Part shown: piece by piece, positions 8,101 through 14,218 of the stretch
Layout of the letters: each line of letters starts with the position of its first letter
Numbering within the stretch: position 1 is the stretch's first letter
Assembly (NCBI GenBank): GCA_904501885.1
Contig: CAJGCP010000037.1
Span: 1 to 20,381 of the forward strand
DNA from: an uncultured Acetatifactor sp.
Lineage (GTDB): Bacteria > Bacillota > Clostridia > Lachnospirales > Lachnospiraceae
Length of the DNA: 20,381 nt
Direction of reading: 5' to 3'
Notes under the pieces: generated by a model
What the model saw: the letters and a program-made list of their open reading frames with translations, nothing else
What the model was told of the DNA's origin: nothing
The model's database searches: none
Program-made: the position numbers and the translations under genes

Positions 8101-9164
8101 TGGATACGTTGCAAGAGGTTGCCAAGGAAGTGACCGCAATTCTGGAGACGGTACCGGGTGTGGATCAGGTCTCTGATGGGTTAGAGGAGACCAGTGGCGA
8201 GATGAAGGTGCTGATCGATAAGGATGCAGCCATGGACCATGGCCTTACCGTGGGTCAGGTTTTTGCACAGATCTCAGCGAAGTTAGCGACTCCTACCAGT
8301 GCTACCACACTGACCACGGAAATCAAAGAATTTGACGTGTATGTAATCAATGAGGTAAACGAATCTCTTACCAGAGAGGCGTTGAAATCTATTGACATAG
8401 ATGCCACAGATAAAGATGGTAAGAAGGTGAAGGTGCCTTTGTCGGATATTGCTACCTTTGAAGAAAGCAGAAGCCTGAGTGCCATCCAGCGTAGTGAACA
8501 GACCAGATATATCGCGGTTTCTGCATCTATTGCAGATGGTTATAATATTGGTCTGGTTTCAGCAGATGTGGAAAAAGCCATGGAGGAATACAATCTCCCG
8601 AAGGGATACAGCCTACATTTTGGAGGCGAAAATGAGACTATTATGGAAGCTATGGGACAGTTGGCATTGATGTTGGTACTGGCAATTGCGTTTATGTACC
8701 TGATTATGGTAGCCCAATTCCAGTCCTTGAAATCTCCCTTCATCATTATGTTTACCATTCCTTTGGCATTTACCGGAGGATTCTTAGGACTGTTCTTATC
8801 AGGCAGTGAACTTAGCGTCATCTCCGTGATTGGATTCATTATGCTGGCCGGTATTATCGTCAACAATGGTATCGTGTTGGTAGACTATATGAATCAGTTG
8901 AGGGAAAGAGCTATGGAGAAAAAGGAGGCCATTTTGACAGCGGTTCAAACCCGTCTCCGTCCTGTGTTGATGACAGCACTGACTACCATTCTGGGCCTGT
9001 TGCCCATGGTGGTTGGTGGCGGTATGGGAGCGGATATGTCGAGACCCATGGCAGTAGTTACCATCGGTGGTTTGGTGTATGGTACGCTGCTCACCCTCGT
9101 AGTTATCCCTTGTATATACGATATCTTCCATCCGGAGCGTGAGCAGAAAGAATTGGAAGCCTAA
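5157..9164 (+). CDS. RND-family exporter permease with long coiled-coil insertion (SwrC/AcrB-like)
   Basis: This is a 1335-residue inner-membrane exporter of the resistance-nodulation-division superfamily, about 270 to 300 residues longer than usual for SwrC/AcrB-type permeases. The start ATG 5157 has an AGGAAAGAGGA ribosome binding site. TM1 lies at about residues 11-31. The first repeat carries GLALAIGMLVDNSIVVIEN (about 703-721), where AcrB has a D-D pair; here it is D-N. The second repeat has GIIVNNGIVLVDYMNQLR (about 1237-1254), with N in place of the AcrB lysine. Both substitutions are common in Firmicute relatives as far as I recall. Residues about 200-500 form a coiled-coil-rich insertion placed in the porter domain after IIRADKIAEVNEL, before the TVDTVKNLLVAQN helix. 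No membrane-fusion gene is adjacent. It is monocistronic, with its own promoter and terminator. The substrate is unknown. Confidence 0.9.
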   Translation: MISKFSVKKPYTILVAVIMVIILGVVSLMKMTADLLPNINLPYVIVMTTYVGASPETVEMVVTKPVEASMATVSNVESISSTSNENYSMVVMEFAQSANMDSVSLEIREKLDQIKSYWDENVGNPVIMKLNPNMLPIMVAAVGVEGMTVAEISDYTQDYLLPELESIEGVASASASGLLKEQVNVIIRADKIAEVNELIFASIDEEMEEAEQEIRDGKKELADGRAELNDKQAEMDDARNDLFEGQQELDQNKAKFENSKYYFNDQKAAAAQMLAENHAKLIDAKTQIAAGKGAIQGSMAQLQQQITAIETKEKMLSAQTAIAGYKSAQGLGDAEAMMIPWETVKSEFPQADREVIDGLAQAVQGQGVPATLGALEMAVKTQLNSPAMQSVDVSLKPTLQAGLQEAQGQLDALAIQEAEVDKGLEALVKGQVEASAGLGSAGAQISYGQAQIEAAQGQLDAAKEQLDAGAEQIDSAKEQLEEAEEQLREAEEQLEEARQDAYLNADMAGILTVDTVKNLLVAQNFSMPGGYVTEDGVDYLVRVGEKPEDVDELAAMPLLNLNMDGVKTITLSDVADVFMTDNSAEIYANLNGAPGVMISMQKQTGYSTGDVSDKIKDKFETIMEENSNITLIELMDQGIYIDMVMDSIFSNIIVGFGLAMIILIVFLRDYKPTLIIACSIPISLVAAIVCMYFSGVTLNIISLSGLALAIGMLVDNSIVVIENIYRLRSEGASVKEAAIEGAKEVAGAIVASTLTTVCVFLPIVFTEGITRQLFVDMGLTIGYSLVASLVMALTVVPAMASKVLTKAKEPQVGGWENKLTGLIRNILEWCLRRKGVVIMGTVALLVLSTVLSISKGTAFMPEMDSNQISMTITPQEEMALEDTAKISDEVVRRLETIEDIQDIGAMVSDDSASLMGGGTANAVSIYITTKDDKKYTNVELGRRIEELLADIEGVDIAVQTASMDMSALGGSGISIQVRGRELDTLQEVAKEVTAILETVPGVDQVSDGLEETSGEMKVLIDKDAAMDHGLTVGQVFAQISAKLATPTSATTLTTEIKEFDVYVINEVNESLTREALKSIDIDATDKDGKKVKVPLSDIATFEESRSLSAIQRSEQTRYIAVSASIADGYNIGLVSADVEKAMEEYNLPKGYSLHFGGENETIMEAMGQLALMLVLAIAFMYLIMVAQFQSLKSPFIIMFTIPLAFTGGFLGLFLSGSELSVISVIGFIMLAGIIVNNGIVLVDYMNQLRERAMEKKEAILTAVQTRLRPVLMTALTTILGLLPMVVGGGMGADMSRPMAVVTIGGLVYGTLLTLVVIPCIYDIFHPEREQKELEA
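6519..6644 (+). repeat. Six in-frame heptad repeats in the RND coiled coil
   Basis: Six consecutive 21-nt units encode heptads of the type A-(K/E)-E-Q-L-(D/E)-(A/E), residues 455-496 of the exporter. The first is AQGQLDA and the last is AEEQLEE. Together with an earlier charged helix (about residues 203-260) they predict an antiparallel coiled-coil hairpin on the outer face of the membrane. Confidence 0.8.
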
Positions 9165-9216
9165 CCGGGAAGAAACTACCAGTATCATCCATATAAGGGA
9201 AATATAAAAGATAGAA

Positions 9217-9251
9217 AAAGGGCACATCCGCCAGTTGTGGATGCGCCCTTT
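9217..9251. terminator. Bidirectional terminator between RND exporter and putP
   Basis: AAAGGGCACATCC (9217-9229) pairs with GGATGCGCCCTTT (9239-9251) around a nine-base loop. One position is an A/C mismatch on the plus strand but a G-U pair on the minus strand, so the hairpin is more stable for putP transcripts. Confidence 0.75.
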
Positions 9252-9275
9252 GCGTTATTATGATTCTCTTTTGTT

Positions 9276-10826
9276 TTATTTTACACTTTCAAAATCTTCT
9301 ATCACTTCTGCAGAAGGAGGTGCAGTGAGCAGAGATACTACTACGATGCACAGGCAGGAGAAGAGGAACGCGGGAAGCAATTCGTAAATAGCGAACACGC
9401 CGCCCAATTTACTGATCACCAGTTTCCAAAGGAATACCATACCTGCACCACTAATCATACCTGCAATTGCACCGGGACGATTGACTCTCTTCCAGAAGAG
9501 GGAGAAAATCATAAGAGGTCCGAAGGTTGCACCAAATCCTGCCCAAGCGAAGGATACCACTTTGAAGATAACGCTGTTTTCATCCATTGCGATAACAGCA
9601 GCAACAATTGCGATTAAAAGGAGAGTGATGCGGGATACACGCATTACCTGCTTGTCGGTAGCGTCTTTTTTACATACACCCTGATATACATTCTTAGCCA
9701 CTGCACTGGCTGCAATCAACAGGTAGGAGTCAGAAGAACTGATGGTAGCAGCTAAAATACCGGCCATTACAAAACCAGCGATAATGGCGGGCAGTGAGCT
9801 GGTAGCCAATGTGATAAAGATATTTTCTGCGTCGGAAGCAGTAAGGTGCATGGTAGGATTCAGGACACGTCCAGCAATACCGATGAATACTGCAATGCCC
9901 AGGGAGATTACCACCCAAATCATTGCCACGCGTCTGGAGAGTTTCAATTCTTCTTCTTTACGGATGGCCATGAAACGAAGGAGTACCTGAGGCATACCAA
10001 AGTAGCCAAGACCCCAAGCCATCATAGAGCAGATCTTCAACAAACCATATTTGGAAGGCTCTCCAAACACGGGCGCACCTGCTTCTACTAATTGTACACC
10101 GGCTTCATTTACGGTGGGTGAAGCCATACCGAAGAACTCTAGGAATCCGGGGATGGATTGTGCGTTTTCGATTACCGCACCTAAACCACCGGCACTAGAT
10201 ACACCTATCACTACGATAACACCCAAGGAAACTACCATAACGATACTTTGCATAAAGTCAGAGGCACTCTCTGCCAGGAATCCGCCCAGCAGGGTGTAGA
10301 GCAATACGAATACTGCGCCTAACAGCATCATGCTGATATAGGAAGCTCCGAACAATTTGGAGAACAACTTACCGCAGGTTACCAGACAGCTGGCTGCATA
10401 TACAGTGAAGAAAATCAAGATAAATGCGGCAGCTACTGTCAAAATCACCTTCTTATTCTCGCGGAAACGATTGGAGAAGAATTCGGGTAATGTAATGGCA
10501 TTATTGGCTCTCACACTGTATCTGCGCAAACGCTTGGATACAATCAACCAGTTGAAGTATGTACCGATGGCCAAGCCCAATGCAGTCCAAAATGCATCTG
10601 CCAGACCGCACCAATAAGCCACGCCGGGAAGTCCCATCAAAAGCCATCCACTCATGTCGGATGCTTCTGCACTCATAGCTGTTACCCAGGGGCCAAGGGA
10701 ACGACCGCCCAGAAAATAGTTTTCTGAACTTTGCTGTGCTTTTTTGGCAAAGAATATACCGATGCCTATGACAGCGGCCATATAAATTGCCATGGAAATT
10801 ATGATTTGTATGGTATCATTTGTCAT
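9276..10826 (-). CDS. putP: Sodium/proline symporter
   Basis: This is a 516-residue sodium/solute symporter of the SSS family that takes up proline with sodium. The start is ATG 10826, with GGAGG (minus strand, 10834-10838) seven bases before it; an in-frame ATG at 10859 lacks a ribosome binding site. The diagnostic EASDMSGWLLMGLPG appears at residues 54-68, with D57 and S59 matching the sodium-site aspartate and serine of E. coli PutP (D55, S57). Other marks are ENYFLGGRSLGPWV (35-48), LPEFFSNRF, LLGGFLAESASDF, and ATISSSDSYLLIAASA in the TM8-TM9 region. About thirteen membrane segments are expected. An extended -10 element lies just upstream, and two XRE regulator genes lie upstream on the same strand. 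Proline is the most likely substrate; a related solute cannot be excluded. Confidence 0.92.
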   Translation of the reverse strand: MTNDTIQIIISMAIYMAAVIGIGIFFAKKAQQSSENYFLGGRSLGPWVTAMSAEASDMSGWLLMGLPGVAYWCGLADAFWTALGLAIGTYFNWLIVSKRLRRYSVRANNAITLPEFFSNRFRENKKVILTVAAAFILIFFTVYAASCLVTCGKLFSKLFGASYISMMLLGAVFVLLYTLLGGFLAESASDFMQSIVMVVSLGVIVVIGVSSAGGLGAVIENAQSIPGFLEFFGMASPTVNEAGVQLVEAGAPVFGEPSKYGLLKICSMMAWGLGYFGMPQVLLRFMAIRKEEELKLSRRVAMIWVVISLGIAVFIGIAGRVLNPTMHLTASDAENIFITLATSSLPAIIAGFVMAGILAATISSSDSYLLIAASAVAKNVYQGVCKKDATDKQVMRVSRITLLLIAIVAAVIAMDENSVIFKVVSFAWAGFGATFGPLMIFSLFWKRVNRPGAIAGMISGAGMVFLWKLVISKLGGVFAIYELLPAFLFSCLCIVVVSLLTAPPSAEVIEDFESVK

Positions 10827-10857
10827 ATTTTTTCCTCCATATGTAAATTTGAAATCC

Positions 10858-10863
10858 ATTATA
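10858..10863 (-). promoter_or_regulatory. putP: Extended -10 promoter element for putP
   Basis: On the minus strand TATAAT (10858-10863) is preceded by TG plus one base, an extended -10. No good -35 hexamer is seen at 16-18 bp. It lies 32 bp before the chosen start and supports ATG 10826 over ATG 10859, which would fall on or before the transcription start. Confidence 0.55.
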
Positions 10864-10915
10864 ACACAAGAATCTCTGTTGCGCTACCACTTTAATCAAA
10901 AAAAGTGCAAAAAAT

Positions 10916-11119
10916 TTAAGGAGTCCTACCCAGAAGATAATCTGTTGAGACTCCAAAATAGTCTGCAATACAGCATAAGGTATGCAAGTCGGGGTGATTG
11001 ATTCCGTTCTCATAGTTGGATATAGTGCTGACAGATACGTGTAAATATTCCGCCAAATCCTTCTGACAGAGTCCCTTTTCGCGACGCAAGAGAAGAAGTC
11101 TGTTTCCAAAGTGTATCAT
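10916..11119 (-). CDS. Small XRE-family HTH regulator
   Basis: This 67-residue protein is a single Cro/C1-type helix-turn-helix domain with almost nothing else. The start is taken at ATG 11119, where MIHFGNRL begins the domain; the reading frame extends 20 codons upstream into the neighbouring gene without a ribosome binding site. Seen are LRREKGLCQKDLAEYL (helices 1-2), VSVSTISNYENG (recognition helix) and PDLHTLCCIADYFGVSTDYLLGRTP, the classic XRE end. It lies 22 nt after the other XRE gene on the same strand, so the two are probably co-transcribed. putP follows 89 nt downstream. It probably represses a nearby promoter, perhaps its own; the target is not known. Confidence 0.85.
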   Translation of the reverse strand: MIHFGNRLLLLRREKGLCQKDLAEYLHVSVSTISNYENGINHPDLHTLCCIADYFGVSTDYLLGRTP

Positions 11120-11141
11120 AAAAACCTTACCGTATTTGTAT

Positions 11142-11468
11142 TTATTGTTTTGTTTGAAGGAGTGCCTCGGCTGTGGCAATCAACACCTGAATGTCTGCAT
11201 CGGTACACTGGTATTTAATTAGATGCATCAGCCGTTCTCTATCGGGGGATTCGGATTCTTCTCCGAGAAGCACTGAATCGGCGGACAGGGACAGATAGCC
11301 TAATATCCTGGTCAACAATGCATAACTGGGTGTCTTGTTCTCGTTTTCGATAGACTGCAAGTACCGCATACTGATGTCCAATGCTTCAGATAATTGCGCC
11401 TGGGTCATTCCCTTTTTCTTTCGGGCATTTTTGATTGCAGTTCCAATTGAGTTCGTTTCTTTACGCAT
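11142..11468 (-). CDS. XRE-family HTH regulator with short C-terminal extension
   Basis: This 108-residue regulator has an N-terminal helix-turn-helix domain (residues about 8-62): AIKNARKKKGMTQAQLSEAL, then DISMRYLQSIENENKTPSY and LLTRILGYLSLSADSVL. The remaining 45 residues form a charged helical tail typical of small Clostridia XRE proteins that dimerise or sense a signal. The start is ATG 11468, with GAGGTGA about seven bases upstream on the minus strand. It is the first gene of an apparent two-gene operon with the smaller XRE protein. Two short palindromes at 11487-11497 and 11507-11519 lie in the leader and are candidates for its own operator. Autoregulation is inference. Confidence 0.88.
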   Translation of the reverse strand: MRKETNSIGTAIKNARKKKGMTQAQLSEALDISMRYLQSIENENKTPSYALLTRILGYLSLSADSVLLGEESESPDRERLMHLIKYQCTDADIQVLIATAEALLQTKQ

Positions 11469-11486
11469 TTTTTGTTCACCTCACTC

Positions 11487-11497
11487 ACACTTAGTGT
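11487..11497. promoter_or_regulatory. Palindrome, candidate XRE operator
   Basis: ACACTTAGTGT is a palindrome with five-base arms around one central base, 19 bp upstream of ATG 11468. On the minus strand it overlaps a weak TACACT-like -10. Confidence 0.4.
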
Positions 11498-11506
11498 ACA
11501 GTTTTG

Positions 11507-11519
11507 CCACAAAATGTGG
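11507..11519. promoter_or_regulatory. Second palindrome, candidate XRE operator
   Basis: CCACAAAATGTGG has perfect five-base arms around a three-base centre. It lies ten bases from the first palindrome, between the XRE gene and the lipoprotein terminator. Confidence 0.4.
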
Positions 11520-11549
11520 AACGATACAAAAGTGCGTATAAATAGGAAC

Positions 11550-11580
11550 AAAAAAATCAGCCCCCCGGAATCAGGGGACT
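11550..11580 (-). terminator. Terminator of the beta-helix lipoprotein gene
   Basis: On the minus strand AGTCCCC pairs with GGGGGGCT around a seven-base loop that contains the TGA stop codon, followed by a run of seven T (11550-11556). The hairpin begins inside the last codons of the gene. Confidence 0.8.
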
Positions 11581-13163
11581 GTTGTGGGTTGCAAGATAAG
11601 GAAGTGATTGTCTCCCTCGTCGATTGTAAAGAGGAAACTTACGTAATCAGGGTTAATCTTATCGAGGGATTCCGGTCTGGCAATGTGCCCGGGGAATTGA
11701 CGAATTTCATCGGGGTTAAAATCATCTGACATTTTAGGTTTCTCGCCAGGTTCAAAGCCTTCCGGCATCTCGGGTCTTTCGCCGGGTTCGAATCCTTCCG
11801 GCATCCCCGGTCTTTCGCTGGGTTCGAATCCCTCCGGCATTTCAGGTCGTCCACCCATAGGAAGCATACCCATCCTATTTCTTTGCTCCATCACCACACC
11901 GGATAGTTGTGTGGTGCCTTGCCAGAAGCTATAATCGCCGGGAGTTAAATCCGGACAACTATAATATAGGATAGAGAAATTTCTTCGGGGTAGGAAATTC
12001 AAGTAAGTGTTGTCACTTTCATCCTGCAGATAATAGCCCTCGCCGTTGCCTTCGTTACACTCCTGAAGTTGGTCGAATTGGAAGGTGACGGAAGTTTGGT
12101 GATTGGTCTCGATTCTATCCATCATTGTGCCGGTGGCAATGACAGTTCCACCGTTTACATAGGTACCCATATCTGAGTCTAAGCCTGCGTCCATGCTGAT
12201 ACCGCTGGATGTAGCGATGACTTCGCCACCATTGATGACCAGCCATCCGTTGGAGTCAATGCCGTCCCCCTCTCCGGTGGAGCCGTTTACATGGATGTGC
12301 ACCTTTCCGCCGTTGATGGTGGTGACGGAAACATTATCTTCGTTGGTATTGATTCCATCATTGCCGGAGTCTATGATAATCCATCCTCCATTGACGGTCA
12401 TATGGAGTTCGCTGCCCAAACCTTCATTGTCGGAAGAGATAGACAGGATTCCGGTTCCCTGCTCTCCGCCGTTGATATTGATAGATTGCTTCGAGTAGAA
12501 AGCGGCATCATATTTATGCAATTTTTTGCTGTCTGTGACCTTGGTGCCATCCTCGCTGAGTTCGTAGGATTTATAGATGCGTGCCACATGAGAGCCCCGC
12601 ACCACATTGGTGGAGCCATCGGCAATCACCACATTGGCACCGGCTTCGGTGGTATCCACCAGGGAGGTGGCGTTGTCTGCGTCGTCGGAGCCACATTCAT
12701 AGACATGATAGAAGATAACAGCAGGCGCAACCGTACAGGTGATGTCCATATTATCCAATATTAGCGTCACCTTTGCTTCTGGATTGTCCTCGGCATCCTC
12801 CCCCAAATCAACTGCAATCTGCCCTTTGGAAAGCACACCGCTGATGCGATAAGTGCCTGGCTTGGCAATATGCACCACGGTATGTTCGTCGGCTTCCGCC
12901 TGGGAGTGTTCCTGCCATGCCTCACCCTCTCCATAGGTAAAGCCTTGCTCCTCCAGGTAAAAGACGATATCGTTGGCGGCGTAAACGGCGCCACCTGATG
13001 AGGTGGAGATTGCCTTGCCATCCACAGTGATTTGTTCGTCGGATAATAGGATGTGGGTAGCATCCGGATAGGGACCGTTGTCTGTAGTGGTCTCACCGCA
13101 TCCGACGGATCCTAACAAGAGCACGAATGCCAGCATACATAACAATACTATATTCTTTTTCAT
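11571..13163 (-). CDS. Secreted lipoprotein with right-handed beta-helix (Cthe_2159/DUF4353-like)
   Basis: This is a 530-residue cell-surface lipoprotein. The start ATG 13163 follows GAAAGGAAGT. A lysine-containing signal peptide ends at lipobox GSVGC, making C22 the lipidated residue. Residues about 110-390 are rich in short beta-strands with NGG turns (INGGEQGTG, VNGGWIIIDSGNDGINTNED, INGGKVHIHVNG, DGIDSNGWLVINGGEVIAT, VNGGTVIATG), the pattern of Cthe_2159-type beta-helices, some of which bind pectin or other acidic glycans. The many Asp and Asn residues at turns fit calcium sites. A 48-residue proline/glutamate-rich repeat follows, then a closing beta segment. It is a single-gene unit divergent from the degV operon. 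Carbohydrate binding is a family inference; the ligand is unknown. Confidence 0.85.
   Translation of the reverse strand: MKKNIVLLCMLAFVLLLGSVGCGETTTDNGPYPDATHILLSDEQITVDGKAISTSSGGAVYAANDIVFYLEEQGFTYGEGEAWQEHSQAEADEHTVVHIAKPGTYRISGVLSKGQIAVDLGEDAEDNPEAKVTLILDNMDITCTVAPAVIFYHVYECGSDDADNATSLVDTTEAGANVVIADGSTNVVRGSHVARIYKSYELSEDGTKVTDSKKLHKYDAAFYSKQSININGGEQGTGILSISSDNEGLGSELHMTVNGGWIIIDSGNDGINTNEDNVSVTTINGGKVHIHVNGSTGEGDGIDSNGWLVINGGEVIATSSGISMDAGLDSDMGTYVNGGTVIATGTMMDRIETNHQTSVTFQFDQLQECNEGNGEGYYLQDESDNTYLNFLPRRNFSILYYSCPDLTPGDYSFWQGTTQLSGVVMEQRNRMGMLPMGGRPEMPEGFEPSERPGMPEGFEPGERPEMPEGFEPGEKPKMSDDFNPDEIRQFPGHIARPESLDKINPDYVSFLFTIDEGDNHFLILQPTTVP
11706..11849 (-). repeat. Four tandem 36-bp repeats encoding a 12-residue unit
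   Basis: Four in-frame units encode RPEMPEGFEPSE, RPGMPEGFEPGE, RPEMPEGFEPGE and KPKMSDDFNPDE. The last copy is the most diverged. The units are highly acidic and proline-rich and form a flexible linker near the C-terminus of the lipoprotein. Confidence 0.95.
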
Positions 13164-13266
13164 AGGAAATACTTCCTTTCAGTCATGTGATAAAATGATT
13201 GTATCAAAAAAATGTGTTGAAAGTGTGTTTATTTATTAAAAATTTAGAAAACTTAATAATAAAGAT

Positions 13267-13294
13267 TTGATTGTCGAAGGATTTGTGTTAAAAT
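13267..13294 (+). promoter_or_regulatory. Candidate promoter of the degV operon
   Basis: TTGATT (13267-13272) and TAAAAT (13289-13294) are separated by 16 bp, in an AT-rich divergent intergenic region. A tandem 11-bp repeat begins within the -10. Confidence 0.6.
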
Positions 13295-13312
13295 AGTTTA
13301 CAAATAGTTTAC
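13291..13312 (+). repeat. Perfect tandem 11-bp direct repeat at the degV promoter
   Basis: AAATAGTTTAC occurs twice back to back (13291-13301 and 13302-13312). The spacing is about one helical turn, and the repeat runs from the -10 across the likely transcription start, so it is a candidate binding site for a regulator. Confidence 0.9.
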
Positions 13313-13340
13313 CTAAATGGTATGCAAAACGGAGGAAAAC

Positions 13341-14189
13341 ATGGTACACATTATTGCAGACAGCACATGTGATTTGTCCAAGGATTTGGTGGAAAAGTAT
13401 GGCATCATCATACAGCCTCTCTATATTCATCTGGGAGAAGAGGAGTATCAGGATGGTGTGACTATCACCCCAGACGAGATTTACAGATGGTCTGAGGAGA
13501 CAAAGGAAACCCCTAAGACAGCTGCAGTCTCCATGGCAGACATGCTGGATTTGTATGAAAAATATAGCGCTGATGGTGACGAGATTATCTGTTTTTCTAT
13601 TTCTGACGATATGTCTACCACCGGTAATGTGATGCGTATGGCAGCAGAGGAAATGGATGCGCAAGACCGTATATTTGTGGTGAATTCTGCGAATCTCTCC
13701 ACAGGTATCGGTTTGCTGGTACTTGAGGCTGCGACTATGGCACAGAATGGTATGTGTGCCAAAGATATTGTGGCTAAGATAGAAGAACTGAAGCCCTTGG
13801 TAAGAGCCAGCTTTGTGGTGGATACATTGACTTATCTGCACAGAGGGGGACGTTGTTCCGGCGTGGCTGCTTTGGCAGGAGGTATGTTGAAATTGCATCC
13901 CCGCATCGGTGTGGAGGATGGAAAGATGGGTCCCGGCAAAAAATACCGTGGTAAAATGAGTTCCGTGATTTTAGAATATGTGAAAGACATGGAAGAAGAC
14001 TTAAAGACTGCGAATACGGATAGAGTGTTTATTACCCATTCCGGTTGCGACCAGGAAATTATTGATGAGGTCCGCAGTTATCTGGAGCAACTGAATAGGT
14101 TTGATGAAATTTTGGTGACGAGAGCAGGTGGCGTGATCTCCAGTCATTGCGGTCCCGGCACCCTGGGAGTACTCTTTATCGCAGGATAG
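13341..14189 (+). CDS. DegV/FakB-family fatty acid-binding protein
   Basis: This 282-residue cytoplasmic DegV protein carries fatty acids to the fatty acid kinase FakA for incorporation into phospholipid. The start is ATG 13341 with GGAGG (13331-13335) five bases upstream; an in-frame ATG at 13317 is without a ribosome binding site. Family marks are IIADSTCDLSKDL (residues 4-16) at the N-terminus, a GVTITPDEIY segment, an ISDDMSTTGN loop (about 92-101) where relatives have SSxLSGTY-like acyl-binding residues, LTYLHRGGRCSG, and ISSHCGPGTLGVLFIAG at the C-terminus. It heads a five-gene operon; the next gene starts 29 nt later. No fakA gene lies in the window. Its bound acyl chain cannot be predicted. 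Confidence 0.92.
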   Translation: MVHIIADSTCDLSKDLVEKYGIIIQPLYIHLGEEEYQDGVTITPDEIYRWSEETKETPKTAAVSMADMLDLYEKYSADGDEIICFSISDDMSTTGNVMRMAAEEMDAQDRIFVVNSANLSTGIGLLVLEAATMAQNGMCAKDIVAKIEELKPLVRASFVVDTLTYLHRGGRCSGVAALAGGMLKLHPRIGVEDGKMGPGKKYRGKMSSVILEYVKDMEEDLKTANTDRVFITHSGCDQEIIDEVRSYLEQLNRFDEILVTRAGGVISSHCGPGTLGVLFIAG

Positions 14190-14218
14190 GGCGGTACATT
14201 CCCAAGAGAGGACGCGCT

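Noticed and set aside
7266..8114. 282-codon open frame on the minus strand inside the RND exporter gene
   Set aside because: It is antisense to a strongly conserved coding region; its histidine- and cysteine-rich, repetitive composition is typical of a shadow frame.
11706..11849. The lipoprotein repeat as a CRISPR-like or noncoding repeat
   Set aside because: The units are contiguous, in frame and conserved at the protein level, so they are a coding repeat without spacers.
12291..12764. 157-codon plus-strand frame inside the lipoprotein gene
   Set aside because: It is a shadow of the repetitive beta-helix coding strand; no ribosome binding site and no family.
13236..13898. 220-codon open frame on the minus strand over degV
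   Set aside because: It is antisense to the degV family domain and crosses the degV promoter; no start signals are present.
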